DNA of 15,387 bases from Gymnopilus junonius (lineage: Eukaryota; Basidiomycota; Agaricomycetes; Agaricales; Galerinaceae), in NCBI GenBank assembly GCA_015501075.1, contig JADNYJ010000709.1, positions 1 through 15,387 of the forward strand. Reading direction: 5' to 3'. Positions 8,468-15,387 of the stretch are shown piece after piece (the stretch's first letter is position 1; each line of letters starts with the position of its first letter). Below the pieces are notes generated by a model that did no database searches, was not told where the DNA came from, and worked only from the letters and a program-made list of their open reading frames with translations. The position numbers and the translations under genes are program-made.

Positions 8468-9645
8468 ATGCCAACTCAGACCGTAGGAGATGACATCTGC
8501 TTTTACTATACGGACAGCGGTGCCCCCGCACAAGCCGACTATGCGACCTTGTTCATTATACATGGACTTATATTTCACAGTGGTACGTCTCCAACCATTG
8601 CTGAATTTATCCCTCGCGATGTTGACTCCATGAAACCAGGTACCTTTAGTCGCATTTCGTCGGCTGCACCTTCTCATGGTTTACGTATAATTTGTGTAAA
8701 CCGTCGAGAATACCCTGGAACTTCACCCTACTCCCCTGAGGAGCTGAAGATCATCAACGAAGGATCGAGCTCTGAACGGGCTAAATTCATGCTTGAACAA
8801 GGCATCCACCTCTGCCTGCTCGTTGACCGCCTCGTTGATACTTTGTCTTTACCGAAAGGTGGGATAACGATCACGGGCTGGTCATTGGGCACCATATTTG
8901 CTATTGCCATGATGACAGCCATCAACGATCTTCCAGAAGACACCAGAGAAAGGTTGAAAGCACACGTCCATAAATTGATTATTTGGGGTACGTGCTTGAA
9001 ATAAAGGCCTATGTTTTCATATCAAACCTCATCAGATCCTGCTTCGATATGCATTGGAACCAACGGCCCCCCTGGTTTCGATTTCTCTTTTTCGATACGT
9101 CCATCCCACCCAAGGCACGGTGGGCAACTTTCGGCGTGTGGGTCTCGAGTTACTTCAAACATGAAGACCTGTCTTTACGAGATTTTAATAAACTCGGCAA
9201 TGATGCCGATCCGACCAGGCAGGCCACCGTTCTCGGGATGACCACTGAAGAGATCAGTGCTGCGATCGATTGGACACCAGGTGATAAGTACGATGCGACT
9301 TTGGTTTCTTCTTCTTATGTCAACATACATTGGGATTCGGCAAACAAGGCATTGTTTGATTCAGCGTGTCGGGAGGCGTGGGGCGGATATGATGTGTGGC
9401 ATATATATGGCGATGCAAATTGCTGGGCTGTGTTGCATGCGGTGTGGTCTCTGGAAGAGAGGGCGAAGGGAAAGGAGGTGAATTTTAAACTCCTTAAAGG
9501 CGCCAACCATTTCGTGAGTCTTATCATTACTTGGGCATATGGTGCCGTACCCTTAATGATCTCTGTCCAGCCCATGTGGGAAGAACCTGAGAAAATGTTG
9601 TTGCTTTTGAAGGAGTGCATTAACGGTGGTCAGAGCATTAATTGA
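8468..9645 (+). CDS. Alpha/beta hydrolase (four exons, one apparent -1 frameshift)
   Basis: A predicted serine hydrolase of about 338 residues with unknown substrate (esterase or lipase-like). Exons are 8468-8582, 8640-8987, 9036-9513 and 9571-9645. Introns are 48-57 nt. Family features are the oxyanion-hole His-Gly in 'LFIIHGLIFHSG' (32-33), the 'NRREYPGTSPYS' segment, the nucleophile elbow 'GWSLG' with Ser120, and the catalytic His in 'KGANHF' (313). The C-terminal exon is 'PMWEEPEKMLLLLKECI'. The start has A at -3 and a TATA box 38 nt upstream. In exon 3 the frame shifts at a five-T run (9088-9092): 'PPGFDFSF' reads in one frame and 'DTSIPPKARWATFG' in the next. One extra T gives 339 codons exactly. 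It faces the SDR gene tail to tail. Confidence 0.85.
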
Positions 9646-9746
9646 AAGGTTGAATAATGCCAGCGTGGTTCATCGGTATTCAAACGTACTGTATGATATT
9701 CATAACACAAAATATACTCTTTCTACGCCGTTCTATGACTGAAACT

Positions 9747-11242
9747 TCAAGTATCAACGGGCTTTTTGAGCCACCCTCTTGCCTCGAAATACACCAACAA
9801 ATCCCCTATCATCTCGTTTTTGCTGATATACTCCAGTCCAAGCAGTTTCTTTCCCTTTTCCGGATTATAGATATATAAAACTGGGTTGTCTAGATCGGAG
9901 TTTCCCCGAGGGAGGACGCCGGAGGCGTATAAGTCGGGTCGAAGTGAGTGAACGTAGTTACCTTAATAAAACCGTTATTCGAAGGCGCTCATCAAGAGTA
10001 AGGCAAGGAACAAAACGCACGGGTGTCCTGCCAAGTCGAAGCTCCGTTAGCTAATATAATTCTCTCCCCTGCTGCTTTCTCATTCTTCAACACTTCCACA
10101 TGGGCCTTGGATACATCTCGGACATCGACAAAGTTGTAGGTGGCTTTGAGCTCTTCGTCGGATTTATTGGGTTGAGTGAGCATATTGTAGAAGATCTCCA
10201 AAGAGACGTTCAGGTTTTCAGGGGTCTTAACTTCCTGAAGGGAAGGCTGTATTTGAAGAAGGAAAAATATGAGAATAAGGCGCATTATAAATTGTAAATG
10301 CCTTTGAGAAGATGCGACGCACACCGAGAACCTGATAGTTTCGTTGTTCGTTTCAGATACCGTTGTCACAGATAAGAGCACAGAATACATACGAAAGGAG
10401 GATGGAGCACCACTAGATCCCACTGAACCTCATTCTTATGCTGATTATAGAAGTCCCAGGCAGCTTGTCGATAGTAGAGAGCTAAATCAATACTCGCAGA
10501 CTGACCAATCATAAACCAGAGCCTACCTTTCTCAGCCAAAGTCTTCGATGCTTTATATTTCATCATTGGAGGTGCATCCCTACCTTTCTCTTGTACAATT
10601 TCTATAGCTTCGTCTCCCCACTGAGTTTCATCGAAAATATGGGTGGGTTGAGTTATGACTCTATGGATCGCTGCAGAGGAAGAGGTAATGACGATGCGCT
10701 TCACTTTCTTCCTGAAGGGCTGCATCAATAGTAGTCACTTATAGTATTCGGAGGATGCATACCCGAAGTGAAGAGCACTTTTTAAGACGCTTAGGGTCCC
10801 TTGAAGGGCTGGTTTGATATAATCTGTCGAAGAGTGTAGTATGAGTTGTAAATTCGAAAGCTAGATTATTGATTACCATCAGGTTCAACAGCTGATAATG
10901 TGACCGGAGAGGCAGTATGCTCAATGGCATCGACGTCTTTGACTGCGTCGTCAAATGCCCCATCCTGCATCCAAAAAGCATACTCGCCGTCAGTCTTAAG
11001 ATCACTGCAGTGAGCCTGACATAGCGGGCACTTGCCTTCATCATATCCTCAATAATGATTAGCTCGAGCTTATCGCCATAAGAGCTGAAATGCTGCTTTA
11101 ACTTCGTAGCTTTCTCCAACGAGCGAACAACTCCTCGAACGGAATATCCTTGTTCGAGGAGGGTGCGAATAATCCACATGGCAATATAGCCATTCGCGCC
11201 GGTGATGAGAACACGGGAGCCTGCAGGTTGTACGGTAGGCAT
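9747..11242 (-). CDS. NAD(P)-dependent extended SDR (dihydroflavonol-reductase/ketoreductase-like), eight exons
   Basis: A predicted NAD(P)H-dependent carbonyl reductase of 353 residues, similar in type to dihydroflavonol 4-reductases and yeast Gre2. Exons are 11242-11036, 10964-10877, 10823-10763, 10711-10527, 10463-10393, 10331-10323, 10246-10021 and 9961-9747, totalling 1062 nt with no frame break. Features are the Rossmann motif 'TGANGYIA' (14-21), 'VVRS' in the cofactor-specificity region, 'TASPV', 'VITSSS' with the catalytic Ser (about 130) and YxxxK 'YKASK' (Tyr171, Lys175). Further on come 'LHPPF', 'NFVDVRDVSKAHV' and a C-terminal 'LGLEYISKNEMIGDLLVYFE'. Intron 1 has a GC donor (AAG|GCAAGT), and exon 6 is a 9-nt microexon. 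The substrate cannot be read from the sequence. Confidence 0.88.
10323..10331 (-). other. 9-nt microexon (GTTCTCGGT) of the SDR gene
   Basis: It encodes Val-Leu-Gly, which restores the family motif 'HPPF-V-x-G-P' across exons 5 and 7. It is flanked by an acceptor (TATCAG) and a donor (GTGCGT). Both neighbouring introns are phase 0 (61 and 76 nt). Skipping it keeps the frame, so a shorter isoform is possible. Confidence 0.65.
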
Positions 11243-11544
11243 TTCGAATTCAGGTGGAAACGGAAGGATTAGGGACAATTTATTGGACACAAAGAGCATC
11301 ATTCATGAAGGCAGTTCACATTGCCGGCCGGTGTTGCGTGTCATCATCCTGGCAACCTTTGGTGACATCACCGGCATAACCCTTTGTGCCTGGATTTCCT
11401 TGGAAACGACTCATTCATTACTATGTATTCAATGTTTACCTTGTTTTTACATACATCGGAACTCTCCTGCACATACAGCAGGTGCGTATCTCTCCTTTAA
11501 AGACGCGTCAATTCATTCTTTCACTGACGTGTTGCCCATTTCAG
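11243..11544. other. Intergenic region upstream of the SDR gene
   Basis: The part next to 11242 should hold the SDR promoter. A plus-strand open frame crosses the region (11202-11600) but is antisense to SDR exon 1 at its start. Nothing definite was recognised. Confidence 0.35.
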
Positions 11545-11800
11545 CTGATATCGCCGCTCTCAAGCAAATTCTCGCCAGCATGATCAAAAGATTGCGATAA
11601 TTAGGAGTTGGCGCCCTTCTTCTGATACAGTTCCACCGGAATCTTCACTTCCGCCCACCATACCATCTGAGAAGGAGCTTCTCGAGGGCACCACCAGCAG
11701 TCTGTGCCTTTTGTATGTGATACTTGAATGGATCCAGGAAAGCATTGCTGTGATCGCGAATCTCCTTATGACGGACAACCAGTTTAGCGCTGGAAGATGA
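11545..11800 (+). pseudogene. Small unknown protein, copy 2 of the local family (broken or mis-assembled)
   Basis: After an acceptor-like TTTCAG (11541-11544) a frame reads 'ADIAALKQILASMIKR' and stops. Shifted by -1 it continues through 'SSDTVPPESSLPPTIP', 'SEKELLEGTTSS' and 'ESIAVIANLLMTDNQ' to a TGA at 11798. The latter part is homologous to the ORF at 7628-7876, with the stop at the matching place. The shift coincides with an AAAA run (11586-11589), the same kind of one-base loss seen in other genes here, so the copy may be intact in the real genome. There is no ATG in a convincing position. Function is unknown. Confidence 0.4.
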
Positions 11801-12224
11801 CGGTTGAGCTGGTGCGAATCATGGCAATCTGCAAATGAATCATGCTTACAAAATTTACCAGCTTATATTGTGTTTAATTATATTGTAATATCTACCGATT
11901 CCAAATTCAGGATCATCGACGTTTGAAGTCACCGGCCACCATTCAATCAAGCACTAGAAGACAACTCCTGATGTGTTTTATGCTGTTCAAATGTGTGATA
12001 AAAAGCGGACGAATGGCATCGAGCCTGGCTCTCGACTAAGGATTTGGGATCAGAAATGGGAAAAACATCTTGGGCCTTCCTCAAGGCGGCTGCACAGATC
12101 TCCATTTCACCAGAGAGCAAGGAAGGATTGAGCTGATATTGTCTGGTAGGAATGTGCACCGGCTTCAGTGATCAAATGTAACACGTTGACAGTTATAGCC
12201 TCTCAGCCTCCACCCCATAGTGAA
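11801..12224 (-). other. Mostly non-coding; a 70-codon minus-strand ORF at 11947-12159
   Basis: The minus-strand ORF 11947-12159 has a protein-like composition ('MEICAAALRKAQDVFPISD', ending 'EQHKTHQELSSSA') but matches no family I recognise and has no clear upstream exon. It may be a decayed exon or chance. The rest is AT-rich with no recognised element. Confidence 0.2.
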
Positions 12225-12335
12225 GTATGCGCCGCTGCGGTCACGGTTCCTGATGATGGATCAGTGGGCTAGAGCTGCAGTTTGATAGTTAGTACCCGGA
12301 ATGCTTGGCTTGTACTATACCGGTGCGTCCCATGT
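12225..12335 (+). repeat. Copy 3 of the small-family repeat (3' fragment)
   Basis: Blocks here align by eye with the end of copy 1. GCGCCGCTG (12230) pairs with the same string near 7818, CTAGAGCTGC (12269) with TCTAGAGCTGC (7859), and GGAATGCTTGG (12298) with GGAATGCTTGG (7881). A GTCCCA follows in both. Only the C-terminal codons and 3' flank are recognisable, and the frame is not open. This copy is degenerate. Confidence 0.5.
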
Positions 12336-13134
12336 AACAGGCAAAGGGCAACTTATTTCTGTTCCTCACCAAACCTCTGCAGGCAAGCATAGATGTGAAC
12401 AGCACACTGATATCATTGATTCCTGATTCTCCAGCCTTTCATAATGAAAGGGTGAATCCGAACCGAGCTGAAGAATGATCAAATAGAAGACTAGCGACAA
12501 AAAGGTCAGACCTTTGGTTATCAAAAATCATGCTTCCAGGTGACGATCTCAAAACTGCGATGGAGTGGAAACATTGTCGATGAAGCCGAAGGCAAGAAAG
12601 CAGCGAAGAACACAACTTGAACGGTCTTCACGGGTGTGATGCAGGGGTAACAAACAAAAATATCTCTGTGTGGGCTTGGTTTTTATTATCCGGAAAATTA
12701 CTATCAAGTTTTCACAAGCCGATAAGGCTGCTTGGCCTTTTCCTTTACTAATTTACTTGCTAAATGTCAGTGTCTATTCTTTCATTATCTCAGATTGCTG
12801 CAATCGTCATATTCCTGTATGTCTTTAATACTCGTCAAAATTTAATACTGGAGCGACAATCTCATAGATGTGCAAGTTGTGCAAGTCCATGGAGCGACCT
12901 AATTTTACATTGGGAACATCAATCCTCAAGAGGCTATACGTGATCTTCTTTACTACTGTGAAGTGTGGAAAGAAGGACTTTCTGACAGCGAACTTTCCAC
13001 AAGTTCTTATATTTGTGCAGCACATCAATGAAGGAGAAGTTCATGTAAGTTGGGCTCCTCGGAATTATATCGATCTGAACTTCAATAAAAGGATGACCGA
13101 ACCTGACCCATTCTCACCTCTCACTCGTTAACAA
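12336..13134. other. No recognised gene; two short ORFs of doubtful status
   Basis: A 59-codon plus-strand ORF at 12764-12943 starts with a hydrophobic, membrane-anchor-like segment ('LSQIAAIVIFLYVF'). An 87-codon ORF lies at 12868-13131 in another frame. Neither matches a family I know, and no splice pattern joins them convincingly. They could be remnants of one gene. Confidence 0.2.
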
Positions 13135-14157
13135 ATGTCAAGTATTCCTGGTCTCCCAGATTTCAGTGGAGTAGATGCCTTGTATGCTGGTAGGTTCTTT
13201 ATTCAATATAGCGGTAGTTGGCAGTTCATGATACAACTCTGCCAGGATTAATTCTTTCAACTTGGTAAGTATTCCAGTACTTTGTCATTTTAAGAGCTAA
13301 CTAGCCTAGTATACAGTTTCCTAGGATCACTATTCTTCAGTCATGGAACTACGGAAATCACAACAGGGATTCCTGGGGATTAAGGTCCTTTGTAAGATAT
13401 TCCACTTGTACGAAAGAAGTTTAGCCATTGACAAACTCGTCAGGTTGCTTTACTTGTGTAGGCATTTACGCAGCACTGTTTCTGTTATTTTAAATCACGT
13501 ACCGTTGTCAGAGCATGCGACGTTTGGTCAACAGTAGCGACCGCGATTTATATGCATACTTACCTGGCAAGTCATTATTACACATCAGGATTCCAGTTTT
13601 CTGATGTCTTTTATTCCATTAGCCCCAGCACCTAGGGGACTTCACCACAGTCTCAACAAGTCTTGTGGTAGAAACCGTGGTTACAACCACCACTATCTTC
13701 TTGTGCGTATGAAACCTGTTCTGAATGCAGGTATGTAACTAATCAAACCATTGAATAAAAGTGTACAAGTCTTCTTCGCCAGTTGAGTCTATCTATGTAT
13801 GTGCCCTGTATATTCTTCAAGAAGGCACATATTAACCACAGTCGCTTTTGCAGTGAATCGCAAGAACTATTGGCTCCCAGGCGCTATTGTTTGTTTCCTG
13901 ATTGTTTACCCTTGAGGAGTGCTGACTACCCCGACAGTGTCTGGCAGGTCTGGTCGGACTGGGTGAGTAGTGCTAAGATTCTAAATGCTGGGATCGTGAT
14001 TATTGCAATGACAGGCTTTAGTTACCGTGAGTCACATAATACGTGGAGAACACTTCACTCACTGGTACACTAGTCGGCGCTGCCACGTTGACCATACACA
14101 ACAAACTTACAGACATTGCCCGTCCATTCGTTAAAGTGAGTCCATACAATTCCACTT

Positions 14158-14160
<3 letters not shown>
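13135..14160 (+). pseudogene. Multipass membrane protein of the DUF6534 type, damaged and truncated by a LINE insertion
   Basis: Agaricomycetes carry many multipass proteins of this type, of unknown function. The start is well formed: exons 13135-13189, 13246-13264, 13310-13391, 13444-13457 and 13512 onward, joined by introns of 45-56 nt. The spliced protein reads 'MSSIPGLPDFSG', then 'ITILQSWNYGNHNRDSWG', 'FVALLVACDVWSTVATAIY' and 'MHTYLASHYY'. This fits the family pattern of an aromatic-rich loop followed by a 'FVALL..D' transmembrane segment. The frame then stops at TAG 13633. A -1 shift opens 'LGDFTTVSTSLVVETVV', which meets TGA at 13710 and 13722. Further exon-like pieces follow ('NRKNYWLPGAIVCFLIVYP', 'VWQVWSDW'). 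A LINE poly(A) abuts at 14161 before a C-terminus is reached. Confidence 0.5.

Positions 14161-14190
<30 letters not shown>
14161..14190 (-). other. Poly(A) tail of the LINE (T30 on the plus strand)
   Basis: Thirty uninterrupted T residues mark the exact insertion boundary between 14160 and 14161. The true length may differ, because homopolymers seem unreliable in this assembly. Confidence 0.8.
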
Positions 14191-14191
<1 letters not shown>

Positions 14192-14634
14192 AAATGTTTT
14201 TACGCCTCTGGAGGGTGGGCCCTCGCCTTGGCTTTGTATCTACATGTAGTGCCTAATACACAAATCTTTGCGGTCCCGCCGCCTTTCGCCCCGTACCCGG
14301 CTGCCATTGAGCTTTTGCACCTCCCGGGGCGCATACGTCCCCGTGCTAGAGGCCCGGCTGATCCACAACCGTTTGCAGCTCCTCCGGCATTTGTGATTTG
14401 GCACTATGAGTTGGTCGTTTTTCTTGATCTTGCTGATGTTCGTATTTTTCTGCTTGCGCACCCGTCTGCTTTCGCAGAAGGCACGATGAGAGTTGGGTGT
14501 TGGCCTTGGTGTCTGTTCGTGTTGATTACTGTCTTCCCTTTCGATGTTCTTGTCTTCCTGTCCAACCTCATTGTGGATCGGGTGATTTGAATTGTAAGGG
14601 TGTTTTGTGATTTATAAGAGGGTGTGAGGTTTGC

Positions 14635-15387
14635 TTAAGTGTCCGGGTCGCTTTCTTGGTCGTCCGTGCTGTTATTGACATTGCGTTGTAAGATTGAGGG
14701 GTCGAAGTCTTTTAGTCGGCGTGTCTTGGCGAGGAATTTGAGGAGTGCCTTTGATTTCTTCGGGTCTGCTAGTATTTTCGAAAGTCGGGGTCGATCGTTC
14801 TTGAGTTCGACCAATAGTTCTTGCCTCTGCTGACGGTACGCTCTGCATTCGAAGATGACGTGTTCTACGGTTTCCCTGGCTCTGGTGCCACCCCGTCGTT
14901 CGCGGCATTTGGGGCATTTGTCGGTCGATTTGTTGATCCTATGTAGATATGCGTTCAGCGGTATGTGCCCTGTACGTACTTGGAACAGTAAACTGGATTG
15001 GGCTCTGTTCAGCTTATCTGTTATAGTCTTCCGGAATTTTGCGAACGGGAAGTCGGGGTCGATTTCGTCAAAGCGGGTCTTTCTCGGGGAGGTATTCCAT
15101 TTGTCCTTCCATAGTTCCTTGAGCTCTTCGTGATAAGTCCGTTTTTCCGCTGCCGTGCTGGTTGGCAAAGGGTTCCGTAAGAGTGGCGGGAGGTCGTCCT
15201 CGTTGCTGCTGTCCCCGCTTGCTGCTTCCTTGGCCTGCTTGTCCGCTTCTTCGTTGCCGTCGACGTCTGTATGGCCAGATATCCATTGTAACTTGATCTT
15301 GCCGGGTATCTGTTTTGCTATGGATATCATTTCCATCAGTAATGTCTGCCCTGTTCTCGGTTTCGGGTACTTAGCTGAGATGATGAC
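14635..15387 (-). CDS. LINE ORF2 C-terminus: RNase H domain and Cys/His motif (partial, 5' end outside window)
   Basis: The frame is open from the right edge to the stop at 14635 (250 codons). The RNase H end shows 'LQWISGHTDVDGNEEADKQA', with the conserved His and the final catalytic Asp of the GNExAD motif. It is preceded by a 'PRTGQTLL' segment typical of LINE RNase H. After a charged linker comes a C-terminal Cys/His motif, CPKC with a later His and Cys ('HVIFEC'), common at the end of such polyproteins. RNase H removes RNA from the RNA-DNA hybrid during integration. Endonuclease and reverse transcriptase domains would lie beyond 15387. Confidence 0.85.
   Translation of the reverse strand, partial: VIISAKYPKPRTGQTLLMEMISIAKQIPGKIKLQWISGHTDVDGNEEADKQAKEAASGDSSNEDDLPPLLRNPLPTSTAAEKRTYHEELKELWKDKWNTSPRKTRFDEIDPDFPFAKFRKTITDKLNRAQSSLLFQVRTGHIPLNAYLHRINKSTDKCPKCRERRGGTRARETVEHVIFECRAYRQQRQELLVELKNDRPRLSKILADPKKSKALLKFLAKTRRLKDFDPSILQRNVNNSTDDQESDPDT

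Larger units (their letters stand above)
14161..15387 (-). mobile_element. LINE (non-LTR retrotransposon), 3' end; continues beyond the right edge
   Basis: Reading on the minus strand, an open frame with RNase H and a Cys/His motif is followed by a 3' UTR of about 440 nt (14634-14191) and a perfect 30-nt poly(A), seen as T30 at 14161-14190. This is the signature of target-primed LINE insertion. The open frame and uninterrupted tail suggest a recent event. The 5' end and the second target-site duplication lie outside the window. Clade assignment (Tad/I-like) is a guess from the presence of RNase H. Confidence 0.85.

Noticed and set aside
14189..14590. A 133-codon plus-strand ORF right after the T30 tract
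   Set aside because: It is antisense to the LINE 3' UTR and begins at the edge of the poly(A). It has no family resemblance.

Overview
The window looks like nuclear DNA of a mushroom-forming basidiomycete (Agaricomycetes). Its genes are split by many short introns (about 45-81 nt, GTRNGT-type donors). It holds a Copia-Gag-like gene, a secreted SurE-type phosphatase and a long F-box/WD protein with low-complexity loops. It also holds a multipass gene of the DUF6534 type found in mushrooms and the 3' end of a LINE. All gene models below were built by hand from splice sites and reading frame. Family names rest on recognised motifs, not on a database search.

Layout, left to right. A lone Gag-like (UBN2/DUF4219-type) ORF lies at 284-937. 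A weak orphan exon sits at 1252-1418 (-). A six-exon SurE-like phosphatase/nucleotidase occupies 1880-3077 (-). A seven-exon F-box/WD-like gene of about 980 codons occupies 3859-7225 (-). A small unknown ORF at 7628-7876 (+) is copy 1 of a local three-copy family. Next come a four-exon alpha/beta hydrolase (8468-9645, +) with a duplicated promoter module, and an eight-exon NAD(P)-dependent extended SDR (9747-11242, -) that converges on it with 101 bp between the stop codons. Copies 2 and 3 of the small family follow at about 11545-11800 and 12225-12335. A damaged multipass gene of the DUF6534 type begins at 13135 (+). A minus-strand LINE (RNase H end, 3' UTR, 30-nt poly(A)) begins at 14161 and runs off the right edge.

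The most striking pattern is that three otherwise well-conserved genes (SurE, F-box/WD, alpha/beta hydrolase) are each broken by single-base losses. There are seven well-supported cases, all -1, and five of them lie in mononucleotide runs. Correcting for them makes every total coding length an exact multiple of three. This looks more like homopolymer error in an assembly than gene decay, so the three genes are probably functional. The SDR gene and the visible LINE reading frame are open without such breaks.

No joint pathway is proved. The convergent hydrolase/SDR pair, bracketed by same-strand copies of a small unknown family, is the part that most resembles a local accessory module. I see no tRNA, rRNA or CRISPR array.
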